Below are positions 50,458-58,832 of a DNA stretch of 64,000 nucleotides, one piece after another. The position numbers were made by a program, and so were the translations under genes. Positions within the stretch are counted from its first letter, which is position 1. Each line of letters opens with the position of its first letter. This DNA is from an uncultured Lachnospiraceae bacterium. Its GTDB lineage: Bacteria > Bacillota > Clostridia > Lachnospirales > Lachnospiraceae. The DNA lies in contig CADCII010000007.1 of the NCBI GenBank assembly GCA_902801515.1, forward strand, positions 46,388 to 110,387, read 5' to 3'. The notes under the pieces are model-generated. The model worked only from the letters and a program-made list of their open reading frames with translations, searched no databases and was not told where the DNA came from.

Positions 50458-52470
50458 ATGAATCCGGATTTTGACCTTCAGGAAGAATTGAAAAAACTGC
50501 CGGACAGACCTGGCGTGTATATCATGCACGACCGGTCGGACGCGATCCTGTATGTCGGCAAGGCAGTGAATCTGAAGAGACGCGTGCACCAGTATTTCGT
50601 AAAAAAACTGGGCAGGGGTCCCAAGATCGAGCACATGGTCAGCCGGATCGCTTATTTCGAATATATAGTGACAGATTCCGAGCTGGAGGCACTGGTCCTT
50701 GAAAATAACCTGATCAAGGAACATCGTCCCAAGTACAACACGCTTCTCAAGGATGACAAGACCTATCCCTACATTAAAGTCACGCTGCAGGAAGAATATC
50801 CCAGAGTTCTTTTCACCAGGAAAATGAAGAAGGACGGAGCCCGTTATTATGGTCCGTTCAAGAGCGCTTTTGCCGTAAAGGAGACGATCGAACTTCTCCG
50901 CAAGCTCTACAAGGTCAGGGACTGCAGCCGGAATCTCCCCCGGGACATCGGTGCTGAACGCCCCTGCCTGAATTACCAGATCGGACAGTGCAAAGCACCC
51001 TGCCAGGGGCTTGTCAGTGCGCAGGAGTACCGGGACAGCGTCAGCAAGGCTGTGGATTTTCTGAACGGCAATTACAGGGAAGTCGTCAAACTCCTGGAGG
51101 AGAAGATGGCAGCTGCAAGTGAGGCGATGGACTATGAGTCCGCGGCACAGTTCAGGGATCTGAAGCAGAATGTTCTGAGCGTCGTTCAGAAGCAGAAGAT
51201 GGAAAATGAAGACGGCGAGGATCGTGATATCCTGGCACTCGCTCTGGACGGAACAGACGCAGTCGTGCAGGTATTCTATGTCAGGGACGGGAAACTGATC
51301 GGAAGAGACCACAGTTTCATGACCCTTGGAGAGGAAGACGCCGCAATCCTGCAGGAAGATGGAGAAGACAAAGACCAGGATCAAGACCAGGATCAAGACC
51401 ATAACAATGACCAGGTTGAACAGTCTGCGAGGAAAGCTGAGGATCGTATCCTTGAGGTAAAAGGCCGCATACTCTCCGTATTCGTCAGGCAGTTCTACGC
51501 CGCAGCACCTTTCCTTCCAAAGGAACTGATGCTGGAGTGCCGCATTGAAGACCAGAAACTGATCGAAGAATGGCTGAGCGGCAGGCGCGGGAGCAGGGTC
51601 TATCTTAAGGTGCCGCAGAGAGGCACCCGCAGCCGCCTGGTGCAGATGGCTCATGAGAATGCAGAGATCGTGCTGAAACAGGACAGGGAGAGGATCCGCC
51701 TGGAAGAGGGCAGGACCATCGGAGCCATGCAGGAGATCGCGTCCATTCTGGGGATCGGACATGTATCCCGTGTGGAAGCATATGATATCTCCAATACATC
51801 CGGACTGGAATCCGTCGGCTCCATGATTGTATTTGAAAAAGGAAAACCGAAGCCCACAGACTACCGGAAGTTCCGGATCCGGACTGTGGAAGGACCCAAT
51901 GACTACGCATCCATGCGGGAGGTGCTGCAGAGACGGCTCCGCCACGGGATTGACGAGGCGAAAGACCTTCAGGAGCGCCACATGGATGAAGCGCTCGGTT
52001 CCTTCAGCACCCTGCCTGACCTGATTATGATGGACGGTGGAAAGGGTCAGGTCAATATCGCACAGGAAGTGTGTGAAGAGTTCGGGCTTACAATTCCGGT
52101 ATGCGGAATGGTCAAAGATGATTATCACAGGACCCGGGGTCTTTATTTCCATGATGAAGAGCTTCCCATCGACAGACGCTCAGAAGGATTCAAACTGATC
52201 ACGAGGATACAGGATGAAGCTCATCGGTTCGCAATTGAGTACCACCGTTCCCTGCGCAGCAAGGCGCAGACGCATTCTCTGCTGGACGAGATCGAAGGGA
52301 TCGGACCTGCCAGGCGCAAGGCTCTGCTGAGGGCGTTCGGATCTCTGGAGGCAATCCGTGACGCCGAGCCCGGCCAGCTGGCTCACGCACCCTCCATGAA
52401 TGCGGCCAGCGCGCGGAAAGTATATGAGTATTTTCACCCCGGTATTCTCGACAAAGGCACAAACACGTGA
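50458..52470 (+). CDS. uvrC: UvrABC excinuclease subunit C with acidic repeat insert
   Basis: A 670-residue nuclease making both incisions of nucleotide excision repair. GIY-YIG domain: PGVYIMHDRSDAILYVGKAVNLKRRV (residues 16-41); Cys-containing segment RPCLNYQIGQCKAPCQG; UVR motif LLEEKMAAASEAMDYESAAQFRD (about 208-230); RNase H-like C-terminal nuclease (VEAYDISNTSGLESVGSMIVFEKGKP and MMDGGKGQVNIA); helix-hairpin-helix LDEIEGIGPARRKALLRAFGS. A run EDKDQDQDQDQDHNNDQ near residue 305 comes from a 12-base tandem repeat. The gene follows the terminator of the PAP2 gene. Confidence 0.95.
   Translation: MNPDFDLQEELKKLPDRPGVYIMHDRSDAILYVGKAVNLKRRVHQYFVKKLGRGPKIEHMVSRIAYFEYIVTDSELEALVLENNLIKEHRPKYNTLLKDDKTYPYIKVTLQEEYPRVLFTRKMKKDGARYYGPFKSAFAVKETIELLRKLYKVRDCSRNLPRDIGAERPCLNYQIGQCKAPCQGLVSAQEYRDSVSKAVDFLNGNYREVVKLLEEKMAAASEAMDYESAAQFRDLKQNVLSVVQKQKMENEDGEDRDILALALDGTDAVVQVFYVRDGKLIGRDHSFMTLGEEDAAILQEDGEDKDQDQDQDQDHNNDQVEQSARKAEDRILEVKGRILSVFVRQFYAAAPFLPKELMLECRIEDQKLIEEWLSGRRGSRVYLKVPQRGTRSRLVQMAHENAEIVLKQDRERIRLEEGRTIGAMQEIASILGIGHVSRVEAYDISNTSGLESVGSMIVFEKGKPKPTDYRKFRIRTVEGPNDYASMREVLQRRLRHGIDEAKDLQERHMDEALGSFSTLPDLIMMDGGKGQVNIAQEVCEEFGLTIPVCGMVKDDYHRTRGLYFHDEELPIDRRSEGFKLITRIQDEAHRFAIEYHRSLRSKAQTHSLLDEIEGIGPARRKALLRAFGSLEAIRDAEPGQLAHAPSMNAASARKVYEYFHPGILDKGTNT
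51371..51400 (+). repeat. 12-bp in-frame tandem repeat inside uvrC
   Basis: AAGACCAGGATC at 51371-51382 and 51383-51394, then half a copy to 51400. Because 12 is a multiple of three, copy-number change lengthens an acidic loop without breaking the frame. Confidence 0.8.
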
Positions 52471-52512
52471 TACGATTAACTTCAACGCACATCCCACCAA
52501 CCGGAGGACCAC

Positions 52513-53466
52513 ATGAATACACAATCCAGTGTGCCGATTGAAAAACTGGCAGATAAAATGAATCTGACCTATAAGACCCCCGAGGTTAATCTGAAGGGTA
52601 AGAAGCTGACGACGACCCAGGTCAACCGGCCGGCGCTGCAGCTGACAGGTTATTTCGATTATTTTGACGCAGACCGGCTCCAGGTTATCGGATATGTCGA
52701 ATATACATATCTGGAGACTCTGACCCGCGAGAGAAAGCGGGTGGTCTATGAACAGCTCCTGGCGTCCAAGATTCCGGCCATCGTCTACACCACCCAGACC
52801 ATTCCGGAAGATGATATGCTGGAACTGGCGGTGAAGTATGACGTGCCGATCTTTACGACAGACAGGGAGACCAGCGCATTTGTCGCTGAAGTCCTGCGCT
52901 GGCTGAACGTGGAGCTGGCCCCGTGCATCACCATCCACGGAGTCCTGGTCGACGTATACGGCGAGGGCGTCCTGATCATGGGCGAGAGCGGCATTGGTAA
53001 GAGCGAGGCTGCGCTGGAACTGATCAAGAGAGGCCACCGTCTCATCACTGACGATGTGGTCGAGATCAGGAAAGTATCTGACACCACGCTTGTGGGAACG
53101 GCCCCGGACATTACGAGGCATTTTATCGAACTGCGCGGTATCGGCATTATCAATGTCAAGACCCTGTTCGGTGTTGAAGCGGTTATGGATACGACCAATA
53201 TCGATCTGGTCATCAAGCTGGAGGAGTGGGATAAAGACAAGGAATATGACCGGCTTGGCCTGGAAGAGGAATACACAGAATTCCTTGGCAATAAAGTCAC
53301 CTGTCATTCCCTCCCGATCCGTCCCGGCAGGAACCTGGCCGTGATCGTAGAGTCGGCGGCAGTCAACCACAGGCAGAAGAAGATGGGATATAATGCCGCG
53401 CAGGAACTGTACAACAGAGTACAGCAGGGAATCATGGCAAACATGGAGAAAAATGACTTCGACTGA
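52513..53466 (+). CDS. hprK: HPr kinase/phosphorylase
   Basis: A 317-residue bifunctional enzyme that phosphorylates Ser46 of HPr and removes the phosphate, thereby setting carbon catabolite control through CcpA. The P-loop is LIMGESGIGKSEAALELIKRGHRLITDD (about residue 155), and the family signature IELRGIGIINVKTLFGVEAV lies near 205. The N-terminal domain (1-130) is of normal size. It stands before glucokinase and near glycogen genes, consistent with carbon control. The end contacts the next reading frame, but the glucokinase start is downstream. Confidence 0.96.
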   Translation: MNTQSSVPIEKLADKMNLTYKTPEVNLKGKKLTTTQVNRPALQLTGYFDYFDADRLQVIGYVEYTYLETLTRERKRVVYEQLLASKIPAIVYTTQTIPEDDMLELAVKYDVPIFTTDRETSAFVAEVLRWLNVELAPCITIHGVLVDVYGEGVLIMGESGIGKSEAALELIKRGHRLITDDVVEIRKVSDTTLVGTAPDITRHFIELRGIGIINVKTLFGVEAVMDTTNIDLVIKLEEWDKDKEYDRLGLEEEYTEFLGNKVTCHSLPIRPGRNLAVIVESAAVNHRQKKMGYNAAQELYNRVQQGIMANMEKNDFD

Positions 53467-53548
53467 TGAATGTCATTTGATAGATATAGAAATACCGAAA
53501 TATTGCAGCAGGCGGACACGAAGCGGTGATAAAAAAGGAGACATTAAG

Positions 53549-54484
53549 ATGAAACAGTACTGTTTTGGAATCGACGTAGGCGGAACAACGGTAAAGTGCG
53601 GTTTTCTCAATACGGAGGGAGAACTTCTTGACAAATGGGAGATCCCTACAAGGACAGAGGATAACGGATCAAAGATTCTCCCGGATATTGCGCAGACGAT
53701 CAAAGCCAAGATTGAAGAGAGAGGCCTGACAAAGGATGAGATCGAAGGTATCGGCATTGATATTCCGGGTCCGGTCAATGAGAAAGGCGAAGTCAATCTG
53801 GCGGTCAATCTCCACTGGGGTTATGTCGATATCGTCGGTGAGATGGAGAAGATGACAGGGATCCGCACAAAAGCAGTCAATGACGCCAATGCTGCAGCTC
53901 TGGGTGAGTGCTGGAAAGGCGGCGGAGCAGGACACAAGAACCTGATCATGGTCACCCTCGGCACCGGCGTAGGCGGCGGGGTTGTCGTGGAAGGTAAGGT
54001 CATTGCCGGAGCACACGGAGCAGGCGGAGAGATCGGCCATGTCCATGTTACGGAAGAACTGACAGAGCCCTGCAACTGCGGTAATGTCGGCTGCCTGGAG
54101 CAGGTCACGTCAGCTACCGGCGTAGTGCGTCTCGCGAAGATGCATCTGGAGCAGACGCCGGATATGCCGTCCGTCCTCAGAGGCAGGAACTTCTCCTGCA
54201 AGGATGTCTGGAATGCTGTCAAAGACGGAGATGCGCTTGCGGATGAGGTAGCAGAAAAGTTCGGATTCTATCTCGGAAGAGCACTGGCCGCATTTGCCTG
54301 TGTGACCGATCCGGAGATCTGTGTCATCGGCGGCGGTGTGTCCAAAGCCGGCCCGATCATCCTGGACTATGTACAGAAGTATTACAGGCAGTATGCATTC
54401 TCAGCATGCAAAGACGCCACATTTGCCCTGGCTACTCTGGGCAATGATGCCGGTATCTACGGAGCGGCAAAACTTGTTCTTTGA
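53549..54484 (+). CDS. glk: ROK-family glucokinase
   Basis: A 311-residue ROK kinase phosphorylating glucose. ATP-binding FGIDVGGTTVKCGFLN at the N-terminus, catalytic Asp in KAVNDANAAALGECWKGGG, MVTLGTGVGGGVVVEG, and the zinc site GEIGHVHVTEELTEPCNCGNVGCLEQ with CxCGxxGC. Length is normal. ATG 53549 is preceded by AAAAAGGAG; the frame opens upstream but overlaps hprK. Its product is used by the phosphohexomutase and glgC. A small membrane-protein gene follows 20 bases downstream. Confidence 0.95.
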   Translation: MKQYCFGIDVGGTTVKCGFLNTEGELLDKWEIPTRTEDNGSKILPDIAQTIKAKIEERGLTKDEIEGIGIDIPGPVNEKGEVNLAVNLHWGYVDIVGEMEKMTGIRTKAVNDANAAALGECWKGGGAGHKNLIMVTLGTGVGGGVVVEGKVIAGAHGAGGEIGHVHVTEELTEPCNCGNVGCLEQVTSATGVVRLAKMHLEQTPDMPSVLRGRNFSCKDVWNAVKDGDALADEVAEKFGFYLGRALAAFACVTDPEICVIGGGVSKAGPIILDYVQKYYRQYAFSACKDATFALATLGNDAGIYGAAKLVL

Positions 54485-54504
54485 TTGTCAGGAGGCCTAT
54501 AGAA

Positions 54505-54630
54505 ATGAAGAACCAGAAACGCAATTCAAAACGCAGCAGGAAACAGCAGATCGCGGCAGCAGTCATCGTAGGTGTACTGGTGCTGGCAATGATCCTGTCC
54601 GTTCTGCCTGCCATGTTCGCGATCGGATAA
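54505..54630 (+). CDS. Small basic single-pass membrane protein (41 aa)
   Basis: Too short for usual gene finders. ATG 54505 is preceded by AGGAGG at nine bases, an excellent site, and the stop is at 54628-54630. The product starts MKNQKRNSKRSRKQQ, nine Lys/Arg in the first 15 residues, then one membrane helix (IAAAVIVGVLVLAMILSVLPAM) to the end. The shape resembles Prli42-type mini-proteins of Firmicutes that anchor the stressosome, but the sequence is not close enough to claim it. It lies between glucokinase and the VanW gene in the same direction. Confidence 0.75.
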   Translation: MKNQKRNSKRSRKQQIAAAVIVGVLVLAMILSVLPAMFAIG

Positions 54631-54660
54631 GAAACACAGAATTCTTTCGGAGGACATGCA

Positions 54661-56196
54661 TTGAAGGCAGTTAGATTCTTGAAGGCGTGTGCGGCAGGAT
54701 TGATCCTGTCGGCCATAACAATAATAAATGCGTATGCCGGCAAACCGGTTGCCTCTTCATCTGACCAGACGATTGCAAACGGCGTCCATGTGGAAGGCGT
54801 GGATCTGTCAGGGATGAGCCTGGAAGAAGCCCGGGAAGCCCTTCAGAATAAGGTCACGCAGATGGCATCCACAACCGTCAGCCTGAACATGGGCGGGAAC
54901 GTGGTCACATCCACTCTTGCGGACATGGGCTATTCCTGCACGAATCTTGATATCGTGGACGGCCTTACCCGGATCGGCAAGAGCGGCAATATCGTTGAGC
55001 GCTACAAACTGCAGAAAGACCTCGAGAACAGTACGGTTGACTACCCTCTGGAATTCACGGTGGACAGAGACCGGGTCAGAGAGGTCGTGGCAGGCTGCAG
55101 TGCCTACAACACGGAACCTGTGGAAGGCCAGCTGCTGATCGGCAGCGACGGATACCCGTATGTAGAGGGCGGGACGAGCGGCATCAAACTGAAGAAAAAG
55201 AAGTCGGTTAACGCTGTGATGGATGCCATTGCAAACTGGACCGGCGGCGATATCTCCGTCGATCTCGCTGTCAAAGTGACCAGCCCCGAGGTGTCCGCGG
55301 AAACTCTGTCACTCGTCAAAGACGTGCTGGGACAGGCTACAACAGACTATTCTGCTTCCAGCTCTGCACGGGCCATCAATGTTCAGAATGGCTGTGCGCT
55401 GATCAACGGCACCATGCTCTGGCCCGGGGATGAGTTCTCTGTTACAAGAGCAGTCACACCATTCTCGGCAGAGAACGGATATGAACCGGCGCCGACCTAT
55501 GAAGAGAACCGTGTCGTGGACTCCTACGGCGGAGGTATCTGCCAGGTATCCACAACACTTTATAACGCCGCGCTCAAGGCGGAGATGGACATCACGGCAA
55601 GGTCCAACCATACCATGATGGTCAATTATGTGGAACCGTCCAAAGACGCTGCGATCGCGGAAGGCACGATGGACATGTGCTTTGTCAACAACACCGACGC
55701 GCCCATTTACATCGAAGGATACTGCTCCGGCGGGCAGATCACATTCGTGATCTTCGGACATGAGACAAGACCCGAAAACCGGACAATAGAGTTTACCAGC
55801 AAAGTGCTTGCCACCATGCAGCCGGAAGGTTTCTCCCTGTATCCGGACGCGACCCAGCCTGTAGGCTACGTACTGCAGACCCAGTCGCCGCACACAGGAT
55901 ACCAGGCGGAACTGTGGAAAGAGATCTACGTAGACGGGGAACTCACAGACGAGTACCGTGTCAATTCCAGCTTCTATCAGGCTGTCGGAACGATCTATTC
56001 CATCGGCATAATGACAACAGACGCATCGGTGTCACAGGCGATCAATGCAGCTATTGCGGCAAATGACCTGCCGGCAGTCCAGCAGATCATCGCTACAGGA
56101 AAAGCTCAGGCAGCACAGACGCCCCAGACAGACGCAAACGGCAATCCTGTTCCGCCGGGCACAGCCACAGATCCGACTGTCACGATCGTCAACTGA
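54661..56196 (+). CDS. VanW-family exported protein with peptidoglycan-binding-like domain
   Basis: A 511-residue protein. The start is TTG with GGAGG seven bases before it. A signal or anchor (FLKACAAGLILSAITIINAYA) leads to two PG_binding_4-like modules (from IANGVHVEGVDLSGMSLEEAREAL to about residue 220). The VanW domain spans roughly 240-400 with VQNGCALINGTMLWPGDEFSV and YGGGICQVSTTLYNAAL, SNHTMMVNYVEPSKDAAIAEGTMD. It ends with a helical G5-free tail (ASVSQAINAAIAANDLPAVQQIIATGKAQAAQTP). Cell-envelope location is expected; the molecular role of VanW is unknown and this alone does not mean glycopeptide resistance. Confidence 0.88.
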   Translation: MKAVRFLKACAAGLILSAITIINAYAGKPVASSSDQTIANGVHVEGVDLSGMSLEEAREALQNKVTQMASTTVSLNMGGNVVTSTLADMGYSCTNLDIVDGLTRIGKSGNIVERYKLQKDLENSTVDYPLEFTVDRDRVREVVAGCSAYNTEPVEGQLLIGSDGYPYVEGGTSGIKLKKKKSVNAVMDAIANWTGGDISVDLAVKVTSPEVSAETLSLVKDVLGQATTDYSASSSARAINVQNGCALINGTMLWPGDEFSVTRAVTPFSAENGYEPAPTYEENRVVDSYGGGICQVSTTLYNAALKAEMDITARSNHTMMVNYVEPSKDAAIAEGTMDMCFVNNTDAPIYIEGYCSGGQITFVIFGHETRPENRTIEFTSKVLATMQPEGFSLYPDATQPVGYVLQTQSPHTGYQAELWKEIYVDGELTDEYRVNSSFYQAVGTIYSIGIMTTDASVSQAINAAIAANDLPAVQQIIATGKAQAAQTPQTDANGNPVPPGTATDPTVTIVN

Positions 56197-56199
56197 TCT

Positions 56200-56676
56200 A
56201 TGGATATAGTAATGACCGGATATGCCGGGCAGAAAGAGACTGCTGTTCTGGCAGAACGCTTCGAAGACAGACTGCGCAGAGAATTTCCCCTGCCCGTGAT
56301 CGAGGCGGCAAAAAAACTGGCGTCCGACTATGAACCGCCGGAAGAATGCATGAGTAAGGCACATGTCAGGATCACCGCCGGCGGAGTAGCCGCGGCACTG
56401 TGGATCCTGGGCGAAAAACTGCAGAGCGGCCTGAATGTGGATCTTCGCTCCATCCCGATCCGGCAGGAAACTGTCGAGGTTTGCGAGATACTGGACCTGG
56501 ATCCCTACAGCCTCAGAAGCGACGGGGCATGGCTGATCGCAGTTGCGGACGCTGAGCAGGCGCTGCTTTTGTGCCGTATCAGGAATATTCCTGCGGCGAA
56601 GATCGGAGAGACGACCGGAGGAGACGCCAGGGTCCTGGCCTGCGGAGACGTAACGAGGTATCTGGAGCGGGCGTGA
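56200..56676 (+). CDS. Stand-alone AIR synthase C-domain protein (HypE-like)
   Basis: A 158-residue protein matching only the C-terminal half of the AIR synthase/HypE/SelD family: MTGYAGQKETAVLAERFEDRLRREF, ITAGGVAAALWILGEKLQSGLNVDLRSIPIRQETVEVCEILDLDPYSLRSDGAWLIAV and the ending AKIGETTGGDA. The ATP-binding N-terminal half is absent, so catalysis like that of HypE is unlikely. It starts three bases after the VanW stop, indicating co-transcription. Whether it is a degraded gene or an intact small family cannot be decided; it has a clean frame and no decay. Confidence 0.75.
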   Translation: MDIVMTGYAGQKETAVLAERFEDRLRREFPLPVIEAAKKLASDYEPPEECMSKAHVRITAGGVAAALWILGEKLQSGLNVDLRSIPIRQETVEVCEILDLDPYSLRSDGAWLIAVADAEQALLLCRIRNIPAAKIGETTGGDARVLACGDVTRYLERA

Positions 56677-56818
56677 CGCTTCGCGCCGTCAGATATTTCG
56701 CAGCAAACGAGGGTAGGCGAGCGAGCCAGCGATCCCATACCGGCTTCGCAGGAAGGGGCAGCGCATGGCAGATCGCCGACATATATATACCTGTAAATAA
56801 TACGAGGAGGAAGTCACA

Positions 56819-57301
56819 ATGAGAGAACAGATCCTTGCGCTTCTGGAGCGCAATTCCAAAATGACACCGGAGGAGATTGCGGTCCTTCTGGGCTCCAGCA
56901 AGGAGATGATCGCGGAGGAGATCCGCCGGATGGAAGAGGAAAATATCATCTGCGGATACAATACCCTGATCAACTGGGAGCACACCGGCGCCGAGAAGGT
57001 GACCGGACTGATCGAAGTGCGTGTCACCCCGCAGAGAGGACAGGGGTTCGATCATATTGCCGAGCGCATCTACAATTATCCGGAGGTCCAGTCCGTGTAC
57101 CTGATCTCAGGCGGCTATGACCTGCTGGTCATTCTGGAAGGAAAGTCTCTCAAAGACATCGCATCCTTTGTCCACAGCAAGCTGTCCACACTGGACAGTG
57201 TCATCTCCACAGCGACTCATTTTATCCTGAAGAAATACAAGGATGACGGAATCATTTTTGACCAGGAGAAGGGAGATCCCCGGCAGACGATCACTCCGTA
57301 A
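56819..57301 (+). CDS. Lrp/AsnC-family transcriptional regulator
   Basis: A 160-residue regulator. The N-terminal helix-turn-helix (EEIAVLLGSSKEMIAEEIRRMEEENIICGYNTLINW) is followed by an AsnC/RAM ligand-binding domain (VTGLIEVRVTPQRGQGFDHIAERIYNYPEVQSVYLISGGYDLLVILEGKSLKDI). Amino acids are the usual effectors. The binding site GAGGAAG precedes the ATG. It stands 52 bases before an aminotransferase on the same strand, a common pairing, so it probably controls that gene and itself. The 142 bases upstream hold GC-rich dyads and no gene. Confidence 0.93.
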   Translation: MREQILALLERNSKMTPEEIAVLLGSSKEMIAEEIRRMEEENIICGYNTLINWEHTGAEKVTGLIEVRVTPQRGQGFDHIAERIYNYPEVQSVYLISGGYDLLVILEGKSLKDIASFVHSKLSTLDSVISTATHFILKKYKDDGIIFDQEKGDPRQTITP

Positions 57302-57353
57302 GCTTTTTCGGAATTGTATCGGGCGGCTTCGCACCTGCTAAGGAGTTTGTAAT

Positions 57354-58538
57354 ATGATGAAATTAGATAAGGGGATGACCCTCGGAAAGAAAGCTGTCGG
57401 GCTGAAACCGTCCGGGATCCGCAAGTTTTTTGATATCGTTGCGGAGATGGACGATGTTGTCTCTCTGGGCGTCGGCGAACCGGACTTTGACACGCCCTGG
57501 GCGGTCAGAGACGAGGGTATCTATACACTGGAGAGGGGCAAGACATTCTACACCTCCAATTCCGGACTGAAGGAACTGCGCGAGGAGATCTCGCAGTATC
57601 TGATCAGAAGGCTCGGTGTGCGCTATGACCCGATCCATGAATGTCTGGTCACGGTAGGCGGCTCCGAGGCGATCGACCTTGCGTTCCGCGCGATCTGCGA
57701 TCCCGGAGATGAGATCCTGATTCCGGAACCCAGTTATGTTTCCTATACGCCGTGTGCAATCCTTGCGGATGCAGTACCTGTTCCGATCCCTCTGAAGGCG
57801 GAAAATGAATTCCGTCTGACTCCGGAGGAACTGGAGGAACATATCACGGATAAGACAAAGATCCTGGTACTTCCATTTCCGAACAATCCTACCGGCGCAG
57901 TCATGACAAGGAAGGATCTGGAGCCGATCGCGAAGCTCTGCATTAAGCACAATCTGTTCGTCGTATCGGATGAGATCTATTCCGAGCTGACCTACACGGG
58001 AGAGGATCACGTATCGATCGTCCAGATCCCGCATATGCAGGAGCGGACGGTCCTGATCAACGGATTCTCCAAGGCATTTGCCATGACAGGCTGGAGACTT
58101 GGATACTGCTGCGGACCGGCTGAAGTCCTGTCCCTGATGACGAAGATTCACCAGTATGCGATCATGTGCGCACCTACCAACAGCCAGTATGCAGCGATCG
58201 TCGCTCTGAGAGACTGCTATCCGGAAGTGGAGAAGATGCGTGAGGCTTATAATCAGAGAAGAAGGTTCCTGCTGCATTCATTTGAACAGATGGGACTGCC
58301 CTGTTTCGAACCTTTCGGCGCGTTTTATGTATTTCCGTGCATCAAAGAGTTCGGAATGACCTCTGAAGAATTCGCAACCAGGCTTCTGGAAGAGGAGCGG
58401 GTCGCGGTTGTTCCGGGCGATGCGTTCGGTGAGAGCGGAGAAGGATTTATCCGTATCTCGTATGCGTATTCCCTGGAAGCGCTGAAGATTGCAGTCGGTC
58501 GTCTTGAAAAGTTTGTTGAACGGCTGAGATCTCATTAA
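57354..58538 (+). CDS. PLP-dependent class I/II aminotransferase
   Basis: A 394-residue fold-type I enzyme. SLGVGEPDFDTP and YTSNSGLKELREEISQYL are the substrate-end motifs, EPSYVSYTPC the cofactor stacking region, LPFPNNPTGAVM and VVSDEIYSELTY (Asp and Tyr contacts), and INGFSKAFAMTGWRLGYCCGP with the Schiff-base Lys in SKAFAM. It belongs to the aspartate/aromatic (AspC/PatA-like) group; the amino-acid specificity is not visible. AAGGAG stands eight bases before the ATG. The preceding Lrp-type regulator is its likely controller. Confidence 0.93.
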   Translation: MMKLDKGMTLGKKAVGLKPSGIRKFFDIVAEMDDVVSLGVGEPDFDTPWAVRDEGIYTLERGKTFYTSNSGLKELREEISQYLIRRLGVRYDPIHECLVTVGGSEAIDLAFRAICDPGDEILIPEPSYVSYTPCAILADAVPVPIPLKAENEFRLTPEELEEHITDKTKILVLPFPNNPTGAVMTRKDLEPIAKLCIKHNLFVVSDEIYSELTYTGEDHVSIVQIPHMQERTVLINGFSKAFAMTGWRLGYCCGPAEVLSLMTKIHQYAIMCAPTNSQYAAIVALRDCYPEVEKMREAYNQRRRFLLHSFEQMGLPCFEPFGAFYVFPCIKEFGMTSEEFATRLLEEERVAVVPGDAFGESGEGFIRISYAYSLEALKIAVGRLEKFVERLRSH

Positions 58539-58585
58539 TCTGAGTTATTTCGGCTATTTTGAAAAAATGCAGAATTATTTATGGA

Positions 58586-58619
58586 AACTCCCAAACGTAA
58601 AACGTTCGGGAGTTTTTTC
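58586..58619 (+). terminator. Terminator after the aminotransferase gene
   Basis: AACTCCC (58586-58592) and GGGAGTT (58608-58614), with AACGT/ACGTT inside, followed by TTTT. Confidence 0.9.
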
Positions 58620-58749
58620 TGTTGGTAAGAAACCACAAAAAATGTGTAGAAAATATGAACATTATAATTGCGGTTTTTTAGACAAAGTGCTAACATATGC
58701 CTATCTATAACCGGTGCTTTTGAAATAAAAAAGCATTAACGGAATGCCT

Positions 58750-58783
58750 GCTGTGAGATTACCGGGACTCGCAGCGGTTTTTG
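58750..58783 (+). terminator. Attenuator-like hairpin in the CstA leader
   Basis: GCTGTGAG (58750-58757) pairs with CTCGCAGC (58768-58775), followed by GGTTTTTG, 50 bases before the start codon. Confidence 0.5.
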
Positions 58784-58832
58784 TGTGAGTGCAGATTGTT
58801 TCGGGCGCCAAATAACTTGGGAGGGTTATGTT

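Larger units (their letters stand above)
58539..58832 (+). other. Leader region of the CstA gene
   Basis: No gene seen. It holds the aminotransferase terminator, a possible promoter (TAGACA at 58679-58684, 17 bases, TATCTA at 58702-58707), and a terminator-like hairpin in the transcribed leader at 58750-58783. Confidence 0.6.

Noticed and set aside
50350-52152. 600-codon minus-strand open frame opposite uvrC
   Set aside because: uvrC on the plus strand has all expected domains; the antisense frame has none.
54661-56196. Glycopeptide resistance cluster (VanW plus VanR/VanS-like regulators)
   Set aside because: The two-component genes are 10 kb away, vanH/A/X are absent, and ddl keeps the tyrosine loop of D-Ala-D-Ala ligases.
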